64,000 bases of DNA from the NCBI GenBank assembly GCA_965247375.1, contig CBDFHU010000161.1, positions 1-64,000 on the forward strand, in the 5' to 3' direction. The notes below the pieces were generated by a model. It searched no databases. It saw nothing but the letters and a program-made list of their open reading frames with translations, and had not been told where the DNA came from. A program made the translations under genes and the position numbers. Source of the DNA: Arsenicibacter sp965247375 (GTDB taxonomy: Bacteria; Bacteroidota; Bacteroidia; Cytophagales; Spirosomataceae). The number at the start of each line of letters is the position of its first letter. The stretch's first letter is position 1. Shown in pieces: positions 52,691 to 60,845 of this stretch.

Positions 52691-53281
52691 ATGAATCCCT
52701 ATAACCTCATTGCCGGACAATGGGCCGCCATCAGGAATCAGATGGCGGTCAGTCAGCTAGTGAATGATTTTACCGGTTTATTGCCTGCCGGCGCCCATGT
52801 ACTGGATGTTGGCTGCGGCACCGGCAATCCGATTGCTGCATATCTGGTTCAGCGCGGACTCAGAGTAACCGGTATCGACAGTGCCGGTGAGATGATTGCA
52901 CAGGCGCAGCAGTCGGATTTGCAACATACACAATTCCTCACCTGTGATTTTTTTGATTTCCCAACCGACCAGTTATTCGACGGCATCATTGCCTGGGACT
53001 CCTTCTGGCATATTCAGAAAGCAGCACAGCCTCGCATTTATCCGCATCTGCGTTCTTTACTGAAACCAGGCGGTTATGTTCTCTTTACCCACGGTAATAC
53101 TGATGATAGCCATACGGATACTATGTTCGGTGAGACTTTTCAGTATAATGCCCTGTCCACCGGTCAGGTCCGGTGCCTACTGAACGAGCACAGGTTCACA
53201 ATCCATTATCTACACGAAAATTACCGGGACGACGCCGGCCACCGGGCACTGGTTGGGCTGGCACAGAAAGTAAAAAAGTAA
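52691..53281 (+). CDS. Class I SAM-dependent methyltransferase
   Basis: 196 residues from the ATG giving MNPYNLIAGQWAAIRNQ (52691). Motif I is HVLDVGCGTGNPIAAYLVQRG, and the acidic loop (VTGIDSAGEMIAQAQQ) and post-motif II (FDGIIAWDSFWHI) follow, ending LVGLAQKVKK. The family methylates many small molecules and the substrate cannot be predicted. It is likely cotranscribed with the VOC protein gene. A small hairpin follows at 53299-53317. Confidence 0.9.
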   Translation: MNPYNLIAGQWAAIRNQMAVSQLVNDFTGLLPAGAHVLDVGCGTGNPIAAYLVQRGLRVTGIDSAGEMIAQAQQSDLQHTQFLTCDFFDFPTDQLFDGIIAWDSFWHIQKAAQPRIYPHLRSLLKPGGYVLFTHGNTDDSHTDTMFGETFQYNALSTGQVRCLLNEHRFTIHYLHENYRDDAGHRALVGLAQKVKK

Positions 53282-53298
53282 TTTGTCCGGCAATGTAA

Positions 53299-53317
53299 CA
53301 CGGAATGCTATTCCGTG
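53299..53317. repeat. CACGGAAT hairpin after the methyltransferase gene
   Basis: CACGGAAT (53299-53306), GCT, ATTCCGTG (53310-53317): 8-bp stem, 3-nt loop. It is close in sequence to the hairpin at 24652-24670. Confidence 0.6.
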
Positions 53318-53323
53318 CTTCAG

Positions 53324-53917
53324 CTACCGCAACCGTTCCATACCCGCACGAACGGCGTCAAACCAGAACGGCGTGTCGAGAAGTTCTTCGATCAGGATGG
53401 GTGCAGCGGGTGCCGCAGGATGCGGTTGCAGCACTTTTGATAAAAACAGAATGCTGTGCCAGCGGTCAAACTTATAGCCGACCTGATCGAATACGCCAAT
53501 TTCGTCAAACCCGAACGCTTTGTGAAAAGCCACACTGGCATCGTTCGGCAAGGTTATGGCAGCATACACGTTGATGATTCCCTGATGGTGCAGTAACGCC
53601 AGTATTGTAGTATATAACCCCGATGCCACACCCCGCCGGTGGGCGTTCGGATGGATGTATACCGTCGTTTCTACCGACCATCCATAGGCCGCCCGGTCAC
53701 GGAATTTTGTGGCATAGGCATAGCCGGCAATTTCGCCGTCCAGCTCGCAAACCAGAAACGGATAACGGTCACTGATCGCCCGGATGCGCTCCGAAAACGC
53801 AGCCAGCGAGGGCACGTCATACTCAAACGTAATAGCCGTACCGGTGATATACGGTTCGTAAATCGCCAGTACGGCTGCATAGTCAGACGGGGTAACAAAT
53901 CGGATGTAGGCTTCCAT
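53324..53917 (-). CDS. GNAT-family N-acetyltransferase (phosphinothricin-type)
   Basis: 197 residues. The acetyltransferase fold is clear: VTPSDYAAVLAIYEPYI, the strand VCELDGEIAGYAYATKFRDR, the acetyl-CoA pyrophosphate loop HRRGVASGLYTTILA (Q/RxxGxG/A), and NDASVAFHKAFGFDEIGVFDQVGYKFDRWHSILFLSK. The last block is typical of the Pat/Mat subgroup (phosphinothricin or methionine sulfone acetyltransferases). The substrate is unknown. It converges with the methyltransferase gene and is 2 bases downstream of msrA on the same strand. Confidence 0.9.
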   Translation of the reverse strand: MEAYIRFVTPSDYAAVLAIYEPYITGTAITFEYDVPSLAAFSERIRAISDRYPFLVCELDGEIAGYAYATKFRDRAAYGWSVETTVYIHPNAHRRGVASGLYTTILALLHHQGIINVYAAITLPNDASVAFHKAFGFDEIGVFDQVGYKFDRWHSILFLSKVLQPHPAAPAAPILIEELLDTPFWFDAVRAGMERLR

Positions 53918-53919
53918 GC

Positions 53920-54597
53920 CTACAAGTTAATCAAACCATCCTTTAAATGCCCGGTCATCTTTTTCCGGAACTTTTCCACCTTGGGCACCGAGATTTTCTG
54001 GATGTAATACTCGTCGGGGTGCTGTTTCAGGTAATTCTGATGGTATTTTTCAGCGGGATAGAACGCCTTAAACGGCACTACTTCGGTCACAATCGGGCCG
54101 GTATGATGACCGGATGCATTCTCCCGTTTGATTACGGCGTCGATGGTCGCCTTTTCGGCGGCGTTACGGTAAAAGATAATAGAGCGGTAATCCCGGCCGA
54201 TGTCCGGTCCCTGCCGGTTTTTGGTAGTGGGGTCGTGGCCGGCAAAGAAGCCCTCAAGGAGTTTTTCAAACGAAATTACTTTCGGGTCGTAATATACCTG
54301 TACCGTTTCGGCATGGCCGGTCTGATCGGTGCCTACCTGCTCATACGTCGGAAATTCGACATCGCCCCCGGCATAGCCTGCCACGGTTGTCCGGACGCCC
54401 TTCACTTCGTTAAACTCCTCCTGAATCGCCCAGAAGCAGCCGCCCCCAAACGTGGCCACCGCTTCGCCGGGACGCGCTTTGGGCAGCTGGGCAAGTGCCG
54501 TGTCTTTAATCTGATTGGAGGAGTCGGCGGTTTGACAACCTGTTCCGCCCAGCAGCCATAACGCTGCCAGACTCCATATGGTGATGATCCGTTTCAT
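53920..54597 (-). CDS. msrA: Peptide-methionine (S)-S-oxide reductase lipoprotein
   Basis: Reduces methionine-S-sulfoxide in damaged proteins, using thioredoxin-type electrons. 225 residues with a lipoprotein signal (SLAALWLLGGTGC), so it should act outside the inner membrane. The active-site Cys lies in AVATFGGGCFWAIQEEFNEVKGV. Conserved blocks GYAGGDVEFPTYEQVGTDQTGHAE and DPTTKNRQGPDIGRDYRSIIFY follow; HPDEYYIQKISVPKVEKFR ends the domain. No MsrB domain is fused. Its stop is 2 bases before the GNAT gene start, so both are probably on one transcript. Confidence 0.95.
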   Translation of the reverse strand: MKRIITIWSLAALWLLGGTGCQTADSSNQIKDTALAQLPKARPGEAVATFGGGCFWAIQEEFNEVKGVRTTVAGYAGGDVEFPTYEQVGTDQTGHAETVQVYYDPKVISFEKLLEGFFAGHDPTTKNRQGPDIGRDYRSIIFYRNAAEKATIDAVIKRENASGHHTGPIVTEVVPFKAFYPAEKYHQNYLKQHPDEYYIQKISVPKVEKFRKKMTGHLKDGLINL

Positions 54598-54716
54598 GCC
54601 TGATTGCTGAAGTTTGTTTCTCTTCTATAAACACCGGAAGCGCAGAAATGATTTGTGCAATCCGGCCCGTTTTTCGACCATTTGCCATGCCCGGATACCA
54701 TTCATACAATGTTTGT

Positions 54717-54746
54717 TTTGCTACTTGGCATTGCCTAGTACCTTTG
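54717..54746 (+). promoter_or_regulatory. Promoter of the PspC-domain gene
   Basis: TTTG at 54717-54720 and TACCTTTG at 54739-54746 with 18 bases between, close to the Bacteroidota consensus. The -7 element is 70 bases before the ATG at 54817. Confidence 0.6.
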
Positions 54747-54816
54747 AATCAACAACAGCAACAAATGCTAAGAACAACGAAGAAAAATTAATCTGAACAT
54801 TAAACAACATACAGTC

Positions 54817-55056
54817 ATGGAACCTAAGAAATTGCAACGGATCACATCAGAAAAAGTCATTGGTGGTGTAGCTGCCGGTTTAGCCGATTATTTCGGTATC
54901 GACAAAGTGATTGTCCGGGTATTGTTTGTCCTGGGCGTCTTCGCTCCGATTCCGTTCCCGTTCATTCTGAGCTACATCGTTCTGTGGATTGCGATGCCGA
55001 AAGCACCTCTTTTCCTCCAGTCACCAACGCACGATCAGCATTATTCGGTAGGCTAA
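54817..55056 (+). CDS. PspC-domain small membrane protein
   Basis: 79 residues. The PspC domain is complete: KKLQRITSEKVIGGVAAGLADYFGIDKVIVRVLFVLGVF followed by a membrane helix (PIPFPFILSYIVLWIAMPK). In enteric bacteria PspC takes part in sensing membrane stress; short PspC-only proteins are widespread and mostly unstudied. The gene has its own promoter (54717-54746) and terminator. The C-terminal LFLQSPTHDQHYSVG is not conserved. Confidence 0.9.
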   Translation: MEPKKLQRITSEKVIGGVAAGLADYFGIDKVIVRVLFVLGVFAPIPFPFILSYIVLWIAMPKAPLFLQSPTHDQHYSVG

Positions 55057-55080
55057 TCTGCCGGATAACCGCATAAAACA

Positions 55081-55117
55081 AGGCAGCGCTCTCCGGAACG
55101 CTGCCTCTTGTTTTTTT
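55081..55117 (+). terminator. Intrinsic terminator of the PspC gene
   Basis: AGGCAGCG (55081-55088) and CGCTGCCT (55099-55106), then CTTG and seven T (55111-55117). Confidence 0.85.
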
Positions 55118-55144
55118 ATACCAACCTGAAGGTTTACTATTTTT

Positions 55145-55196
55145 ACCACATAGCCACATCAGATAAACAAAGATTTTTCAGTTGCTCTACGTGGTG
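55145..55196. repeat. Imperfect ACCACATAGCCACAT element
   Basis: ACCACATAGCCACATCAG (55145-55162) identical to the left end of the 45709-45774 element (18 bases), and a degenerate right arm (CTCTACGTGGT) near 55186-55196. The interior differs from the other copy. Confidence 0.6.
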
Positions 55197-55233
55197 ATCC
55201 ATGAAGCTATCCCAATAACGATACCCAGCATCC

Positions 55234-56880
55234 TTACTTCCAGATTGATTTCGCAGTGTAATAGTTCAGGGCCTTGACATCGATCCGGTTCCCCCATATT
55301 ACCAGCCCTTCCATGTTCGACGGGTTCAGTTTCCGCTCAAGCGAATACGAGAAGCTGCCCCCGTTGACAAACACCTCCACCGACGTGCGGTCTACGTAAA
55401 TATCCGCCGTAATCTCCATGCTTGTCATGTCTTCCGGTGAATAGAATGCTCCGTTCAGAAGGTTGTGGTTCAGGTCGTAGTCGAGGATTTTCTGACCGAA
55501 CAACGAAATACCGGCGCTGGTGGCATGCGACAGCTTCAGCGTTGTCTGTAACCGGAACTGATCCAGCGATGCAACGGATTTCAGCTTTTCGTTTGCTTCT
55601 GCCGCACTCAGGGCCGTCCACTGCCCCGCCGGCGTAAAAAGCTGTTCCGTTTCGCGGACCGGCACACTCACCAGCCGGGGGCCGCTTCTGGTCGTCCGGA
55701 GTTGCAGCTCCGTTGGCATCAGCATCATGCCATTAAACGGCATACCGGATTGCTGAACGCGCCCCCAGCCGATCTGAATCCGGCGCGGATCGCTGCCCGG
55801 CATGTTGGTAAACGTCTGTGCTGCATAAATCGTCCCGTTCGTGTAGGCATGTTTTCCGGATTCGGGCGTAAATTTCTTCCCGTCGAAGCTCCCGATCATG
55901 TAGGTTGCCGACGCACCATACATCACCCATTTTGTTTTTTGTTTGTCACCGTCAACCGGCAGTTCAAACAAATCAGGGCATTCCCAAAAACCGGTTGTGT
56001 GGCTTTCGTACTGCCACTGTTTCAGGTTTTTCGAGGTATAAATTGAGTGGCCGTCGCGTTCATTCAGGACCATGACCCAATGCTTGCCCGGTGCATACCA
56101 GAACACGCGGGGATCACGCGTATCCTTGCTGTTCCACTTCGCTTTCGAATCAATCAGCGGATTTCCGGCGTATTTTGTCCAGGTCCGGCCTTTATCCAGG
56201 CTGTAGGCCATACACTGGACTTCTTTGTCTGGATTGTCGACGGTAAAAATGGCGATCATCGCCGGAACATTCCCCTTGTTGAAACCGGCTGTGTTGGCGT
56301 AATCAATCACCGTTGAGCCCGAGAACATCGTTCCCATCGCGTCCGGCATGAGAGCAGTCGGCAGCTCCTCCCAGTGAATCATATCCTTGCTGACCGCATG
56401 TCCCCATGACATGTTTTCCCACTCGCGTTCGAAGGGATTATGCTGGTAAAACAGGTGGTATTCACCCTCGTAGAAAATCATCCCGTTTGGATCATTGATC
56501 CAGCCCCGGCGGGTTGTAAAATGAAACTGCGGCCGGTTTTTCTCGTTATACAACGAATCCTGGCCCGCAAACCGGTCGTCCTGATAAATCGTTTCGAGCC
56601 CATCAGCCTTGCCGTCGTAACGGATCGTAACAGTTTTACCCATCGCCCCGGCCATATCACAGAATACCCAGTAGTCGGGTTTACCGGTTGCCAGACGGAT
56701 CTTAAACGACCGCTCACCATCCGGCATAGTCAGCTGCATCGTGCCTCTGGCCTGCGCCTGTGAAACGGGCAGGTTCAGGTAGCGTTTGGTAATGGTCAGG
56801 GTACGGGTCTGCGCCGGCAGCGTATGGCTCAGCAGCAGCAGTATATAAGCAAGCAGGGTCTGGTTCAGGATTGCTTTCAT
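55234..56880 (-). CDS. Glycoside hydrolase family 32 fructan hydrolase
   Basis: 548 residues with a signal peptide (MKAILNQTLLAYILLLLSHTLPAQ). A short beta-rich domain (about 25-110, DUF4980-like) precedes the GH32 five-bladed propeller: RRGWINDPNGMIFY carries the nucleophile Asp of the WINDPNG motif, SKDMIHWEELPTALMPD, KDTRDPRVFW contains the transition-state Asp, and WECPDLFELP the acid/base Glu. The C-terminal beta-sandwich ends with DRTSVEVFVNGGSFSYS. It should cut fructose from inulin, levan or sucrose; endo- or exo-action cannot be told. It lies on the minus strand, upstream of a lone PspC gene and downstream of the EcsC gene on the same strand. Confidence 0.95.
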   Translation of the reverse strand: MKAILNQTLLAYILLLLSHTLPAQTRTLTITKRYLNLPVSQAQARGTMQLTMPDGERSFKIRLATGKPDYWVFCDMAGAMGKTVTIRYDGKADGLETIYQDDRFAGQDSLYNEKNRPQFHFTTRRGWINDPNGMIFYEGEYHLFYQHNPFEREWENMSWGHAVSKDMIHWEELPTALMPDAMGTMFSGSTVIDYANTAGFNKGNVPAMIAIFTVDNPDKEVQCMAYSLDKGRTWTKYAGNPLIDSKAKWNSKDTRDPRVFWYAPGKHWVMVLNERDGHSIYTSKNLKQWQYESHTTGFWECPDLFELPVDGDKQKTKWVMYGASATYMIGSFDGKKFTPESGKHAYTNGTIYAAQTFTNMPGSDPRRIQIGWGRVQQSGMPFNGMMLMPTELQLRTTRSGPRLVSVPVRETEQLFTPAGQWTALSAAEANEKLKSVASLDQFRLQTTLKLSHATSAGISLFGQKILDYDLNHNLLNGAFYSPEDMTSMEITADIYVDRTSVEVFVNGGSFSYSLERKLNPSNMEGLVIWGNRIDVKALNYYTAKSIWK

Positions 56881-56940
56881 GCAGGCAGAAGTTGGAATAG
56901 GGAACAGAAAAATACCAGTGCAAAATAGCCTTTTTACCGC

Positions 56941-57663
56941 TTATTTTACGCCTACTACCCGCATCCGGTATGCATTCATGGCCGTTACCCCCAGCTTATC
57001 CAGGAGGCGGTAGTTAACCACCAGCCCGACTGCCGCCCCGATTCCGGGAATCAGCTGTGCCATTTTAGCCAGATCAATATAATCGCGGTACTCTTCCTGA
57101 AACGTCTGCCAGTCGAACTGATGAATGTCATCGGGCAGCGACTGGCTGTAGGTATCCCATTCGCGCATGCGGCGGAAAACTTCCAGCCGGTGGTCGGGGC
57201 TCGAAAAGGCGAGCTGAAAAATATGCATAATGTACAGTCGTTCGCGGTAGTCATTACCCGAAAAGCCGTATAGGGCCGCAATCTCGAACAGGAGTTTCAC
57301 TTTCAGCGTCAGCAACAGCGGAAAGTCAGCAAGTCCGAGCAGAATACCGCCCGCACCGGTGATTCCCCCTTCGGCCGCCCCTGTCGTTTTGTAAAACTCA
57401 ATCCGCGTTTTTACAACGGCCTCCCGCTCCTGCAACGAGGTGCCGATTGTGGGCTGACGGGTCAGTTTATCAGCCCCAAACAGCACCACCCGCGTCATCT
57501 GTTTGATCACTGTGGTAATAACCGTCCTGACTTTTTGGGGAACAAAGCGGTTCATCCGCCGCTGTAGTCCTTTAGCGAGCCGGTCGAAAGTAGTGGGTGG
57601 CTTCTGCATCTGTTGTTGCCAGCGCTGCAGTTCATGGCGGATGTGTTGTTCGTAAGGTGACAT
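56941..57663 (-). CDS. EcsC-family protein
   Basis: 240 residues. The EcsC domain spans most of the protein: EHIRHELQRWQQQMQ, TFDRLAKGLQRRMNRFVPQKV, EGGITGAGGILLGLADFPLLLTLKVKLLFEIAALYGF (a helical hydrophobic hairpin), then AQLIPGIGAAVGLVVNYRLLDKLGVTAMNAYRMR. Members are named after a Bacillus ABC transporter operon but have no assigned activity. A membrane-associated role is likely from the Gly-rich hydrophobic helices. The gene is divergent from the aldo/keto reductase. Confidence 0.9.
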   Translation of the reverse strand: MSPYEQHIRHELQRWQQQMQKPPTTFDRLAKGLQRRMNRFVPQKVRTVITTVIKQMTRVVLFGADKLTRQPTIGTSLQEREAVVKTRIEFYKTTGAAEGGITGAGGILLGLADFPLLLTLKVKLLFEIAALYGFSGNDYRERLYIMHIFQLAFSSPDHRLEVFRRMREWDTYSQSLPDDIHQFDWQTFQEEYRDYIDLAKMAQLIPGIGAAVGLVVNYRLLDKLGVTAMNAYRMRVVGVK

Positions 57664-57771
57664 ACGTTGAGGTAACGATTGAACGGTAGCACTAGTTTCG
57701 GTATTGTTTATCTTCGCCTTTTGAACGTGCTGTTCACTCAGTCAATGAATCATTAAACCGCTCAATAAACT

Positions 57772-58758
57772 ATGAGTCAATACACTCCTGCTCCGGAGCG
57801 CTATCAGCAGATGCGGTACCGGCGCAGTGGCCGCAGCGGCCTTAAATTACCGGAAATATCGTTAGGACTCTGGCACAATTTCGGGGATGTCGACCGGTAT
57901 GAAAACAGCCGTGCTGTCTTACGGCTGGCCTTTGACCGTGGCATTACCCATTTCGACCTGGCCAACAACTACGGCCCGCCACCGGGCTCAGCCGAAGAAA
58001 CATTCGGCCGTATGATGCAGACCGATTTCAGGCCGTTCCGCGATGAAATGGTCATTTCGACCAAAGCCGGCTACCTGATGTGGGACGGCCCCTACGGCGA
58101 ATGGGGTTCGCGGAAATACCTGATCTCCAGCCTTGACCAAAGCCTGAAGCGGATGAAACTCGACTATGTCGACATCTTCTACTCGCACCGGCCCGACCCC
58201 GAAACGCCCATTGAAGAAACGATGATGGCGCTCGATCAGGTTGTCCGTCAGGGAAAGGCACTCTATGCCGGGATTTCGAATTATCAGCCAAAGGAAGCCG
58301 CCGGGGCCATCCGGATTCTCCGCGAGCTGGGTACGCCCTGCCTGATTCACCAGCCACGGTATTCGATGCTGGATCGCTGGGTAGAAGACGGCTTGCTGGA
58401 TCTGCTCGGGCAGGAAGGCGTCGGTTGTATTCCGTTTTCGCCGCTCGCGCAAGGTCTGCTGACCAACCGCTACCTCGACGGCGTTCCGGCCGACTCCCGC
58501 GCCGCGCGCACGACCGGTTCCCTGCCTACCCGCCTGACCGACGAAACGCTGGCAAAGGTACGGGCGCTGAACACCATCGCGCAGGAACGCGGGCAATCCC
58601 TGGCCCAAATGGCGCTGGCATGGCTGCTGAAAGATCCGCGGATTACGTCGGTACTGATTGGTGCCAGCCGCCCCGAACAGCTTGCCGATTCGTTGCAGGC
58701 ACTGGACAACATCCAATTCACCGCCGACGAATTAACCCGCATCGAATCCATCCTGTAG
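57772..58758 (+). CDS. Aldo/keto reductase (YghZ/glyceraldehyde 3-phosphate reductase type)
   Basis: 328 residues with the NADPH-dependent (beta/alpha)8 fold. Family blocks: RYRRSGRSGLKLPEISLGLWHNFGD, FDLANNYGPPPGSAEETFGRMM (catalytic Tyr-type region with Asp and Tyr), VISTKAGYLMWDGPYGEWGSRKYL (catalytic Lys), LDYVDIFYSHRPDPETP, ALYAGISNYQPKEA and the NADP-binding GASRPEQLADSLQAL. The length and the GPYGEWGSRKYL insert fit the YghZ subfamily, which reduces methylglyoxal or L-glyceraldehyde 3-phosphate. A pair of hairpins lies downstream. Confidence 0.94.
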   Translation: MSQYTPAPERYQQMRYRRSGRSGLKLPEISLGLWHNFGDVDRYENSRAVLRLAFDRGITHFDLANNYGPPPGSAEETFGRMMQTDFRPFRDEMVISTKAGYLMWDGPYGEWGSRKYLISSLDQSLKRMKLDYVDIFYSHRPDPETPIEETMMALDQVVRQGKALYAGISNYQPKEAAGAIRILRELGTPCLIHQPRYSMLDRWVEDGLLDLLGQEGVGCIPFSPLAQGLLTNRYLDGVPADSRAARTTGSLPTRLTDETLAKVRALNTIAQERGQSLAQMALAWLLKDPRITSVLIGASRPEQLADSLQALDNIQFTADELTRIESIL

Positions 58759-58808
58759 GGGTCAGCCTATGTGCTGACCCATTTCCGGCGTGAACAGCCC
58801 ATGGGCTG
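58759..58808. terminator. Paired GGGTCAGC hairpins between convergent genes
   Basis: GGGTCAGC (58759-58766) and GCTGACCC (58773-58780) form one stem; CAGCCCATGGGCTG (58795-58808) is a perfect 14-bp palindrome sharing the TCAGCC core when read on the other strand. They lie between the aldo/keto reductase stop and the DoxX stop. Confidence 0.65.
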
Positions 58809-58817
58809 ACCCGTTCA

Positions 58818-59159
58818 TTAGTTTGTATACAACCACGCCCACCAGATCAGTAACCCCTGTAACGGCAGCCGCGCCCACAGCGCCCAGGCCGGAAACTGGT
58901 GAAACTTACCGGATGTGGCCATATAGAGGTTGGCCGGAAAGACCGCGATCAATAAGGCGATAAGCCCCCATGCCGCCAGCTGTCGGGTTGCCGGAAACAG
59001 CAACCCGACACCAACAACGACCTCGGCCGCACCACTCAGGATGACCATGGCGTACGGAGCCGGCATGTAGGGCGGCATAATGGCCATATACATGCGCGGC
59101 TTCACAAAATGCAGGATGCCCGCCAGGATGTAGGCAACCGCCATGAGGTATACAAGCAT
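58818..59159 (-). CDS. DoxX-family membrane protein
   Basis: 113 residues, four hydrophobic helices (MLVYLMAVAYILAGILHF, YAMVILSGAAEVVVGVGLLF, LAAWGLIALLIAVFPANLYM, WARLPLQGLLIWWAWLY) with the family pattern AGxxHFxKP (GILHFVKPRMY). The family's function is not settled; some relatives contribute to thiosulfate or redox homeostasis. It starts 9 bases after the maltokinase stop and is probably the last gene of the glgE operon. Confidence 0.85.
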   Translation of the reverse strand: MLVYLMAVAYILAGILHFVKPRMYMAIMPPYMPAPYAMVILSGAAEVVVGVGLLFPATRQLAAWGLIALLIAVFPANLYMATSGKFHQFPAWALWARLPLQGLLIWWAWLYTN

Positions 59160-59168
59160 AGTCGTTGA

Positions 59169-60839
59169 TTATAAAATACCCGTTAGCAGCATCGGCACAC
59201 CATCGTCCAGCCCATGATCGCTGATCCGGATTTTTTCAATTTCGCGGATCACATCAAGAATGCCCTTCAGCGGGATTTTGACCCAGGCCGGCCGGTAACT
59301 GATTTCATAACCCAGCTCATAAACCGCTTTTTCGAGCAGGTACACCAGCAGCAGGAAGTTGATTTCGTTGTTGTTCCGGAACAGTGGATGCGGCATGCCG
59401 ATGCGGTCCAGATAAGCGTCCTGGTAGGTTTCGCGGATCAGCCGGAACCACCGGTCCGACACCCGTTGCAGATGATCCGGTGCCAGGCTCTCGGTTTCGG
59501 CCGAGTAATAAATCTTGGCGCAAACCGCGTAATGGTACGACCGGATCATACCTGCCACGTCTTTAAGCGGCGAATGTTTGATTTTCCGGTCGGCAATGCT
59601 GCTTTCGGGCTCGCCTTCAAAGTCGATGATGATAAAATCGTCGCGGGTAGCCAGTACCTGCCCGAGGTGATAATCACCGTGAATCCGTATCCGCTGCGAC
59701 TCCAGCGGCCGCGTCCGGAATTCTTCCACAAAGGCTTCAATCATTTCGCGGGCTTCCATGAAGACCCATGCCAGCTTCTGCCCGATGGCATCCAGCTTGT
59801 TGTAATTGTCAACCAACAACGCATAGCGCCGGTCGAGCAAATCCGTAAAGCGGTGGATCAGGAAATTGCGGTATTCATCGGTAAACGGTTCGGGCGCAAA
59901 CGCCGGATCGCTGTCGGGGGCATAGAGCGCCAGGTGCATTTCGGCCGTACGCTTGCCCAGCAACTCCACCTTATCGAACACATCTTCACGAATAGCGAAC
60001 TGTCGTTTCGGCACGGCATACAGGAAATCGTTCAGATAGTCACCGGTCTGCGACCAACTGTCTTTTTCGTTGGCAACCATCCGCTGCATCATCCCGAGGG
60101 TAATGTCGGTTGTTTTAGTGGTGGCACGACTTAAAGTCGTGCCACCACTAATCTCCATCGCATAGGTCACACTGCCGGCGTAGGCCGGAATATTGGCAAA
60201 ATCGCTGTTTTCAGTGATAAACGCGACCATATCCACTTCGGGATTGGTGAGTTCAAACAGCTTGCGGTAAAACTTGAAAAAGTATTTATCGGCAAACACC
60301 ATCGCCGAGTTGCTCGAATCGACGGGCAACACCCGGCTTGTTACATCGGCGTGTACATCTTCAGCATCAAGACCCCGCCCCCGCTGGAAAACCAGCTTCC
60401 CGCCGTCAACCTGCCGGTTTCTCTGCTCAGCGATGTGTTTATACAACGACGCCCGGAAGCGTTCATCGTAAATCCCGTCGACGAGTAGCCCGCGTACCCC
60501 GTTCAGGTGCATCACCGTTACAATTCCTTTCGCCGGAATTTCGGGGTTGTCGTGCTGATCATGTGTCACAAACGACAGCGGCAACAGGTACTGTTCCGGC
60601 GGACCATCGCTGTAAAGTGCTTCCAGGATCAGGATATACGCCACTGAATCGCGGGCCGGAAATTCAAAAATGGTCCCGACACGGAAACCGGTCTGGTGCC
60701 TGGCTTTACCGGCAAACCACCGGCACGTATTCACGTAGGGCGGCAGCACGTGCTGTTCCAGATCCTGCCAGAACGCCGGAATTTCCCGCAGTTCAGTCCA
60801 CGGGGTTGAGTAGGTTAAGGGATGAGGCATAGTCAGCAA
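59169..60839 (-). CDS. mak: Maltokinase-type phosphotransferase with an in-frame palindrome
   Basis: 556 residues (three further Met at residue 4 gives a shorter start at 60830). The N-terminal cap (LPPYVNTCRWFAGKARHQTGFRV) and the kinase-type lobe are those of maltokinase (Mak/Pep2), which phosphorylates maltose to maltose 1-phosphate for GlgE. Catalytic blocks are RIRIHGDYHLGQVLATRDDFIIIDFEGEP, the HGDxHxGQ and DFEG motifs. Residues about 230-242 (ISGGTTLSRATTK) are encoded by a 37-base perfect palindrome (60115-60151), also present between genes at 52101. Because 37 bases plus flanks leave the frame intact, an insertion of an element in a loop is likely. It starts 7 bases past the glgE stop. 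In many Bacteroidota this domain is fused to trehalose synthase; here it is free. Confidence 0.9.
   Translation of the reverse strand: MLTMPHPLTYSTPWTELREIPAFWQDLEQHVLPPYVNTCRWFAGKARHQTGFRVGTIFEFPARDSVAYILILEALYSDGPPEQYLLPLSFVTHDQHDNPEIPAKGIVTVMHLNGVRGLLVDGIYDERFRASLYKHIAEQRNRQVDGGKLVFQRGRGLDAEDVHADVTSRVLPVDSSNSAMVFADKYFFKFYRKLFELTNPEVDMVAFITENSDFANIPAYAGSVTYAMEISGGTTLSRATTKTTDITLGMMQRMVANEKDSWSQTGDYLNDFLYAVPKRQFAIREDVFDKVELLGKRTAEMHLALYAPDSDPAFAPEPFTDEYRNFLIHRFTDLLDRRYALLVDNYNKLDAIGQKLAWVFMEAREMIEAFVEEFRTRPLESQRIRIHGDYHLGQVLATRDDFIIIDFEGEPESSIADRKIKHSPLKDVAGMIRSYHYAVCAKIYYSAETESLAPDHLQRVSDRWFRLIRETYQDAYLDRIGMPHPLFRNNNEINFLLLVYLLEKAVYELGYEISYRPAWVKIPLKGILDVIREIEKIRISDHGLDDGVPMLLTGIL
60115..60151. 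repeat. Coding-region copy of the AGTGGTGGCACGACT palindrome
   Basis: TTAGTGGTGGCACGACTT and its complement around one central A (60133); arms of 18 bp. It shares 15-bp arms exactly with 52101-52133. Inside the maltokinase frame it encodes I-S-G-G-T-T-L-S-R-A-T-T-K. Confidence 0.9.
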
Positions 60840-60845
60840 AGAGGG

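Noticed and set aside
59214..60134. 306-codon plus-strand frame opposite maltokinase
   Set aside because: Antisense shadow; maltokinase has catalytic motifs throughout that stretch.
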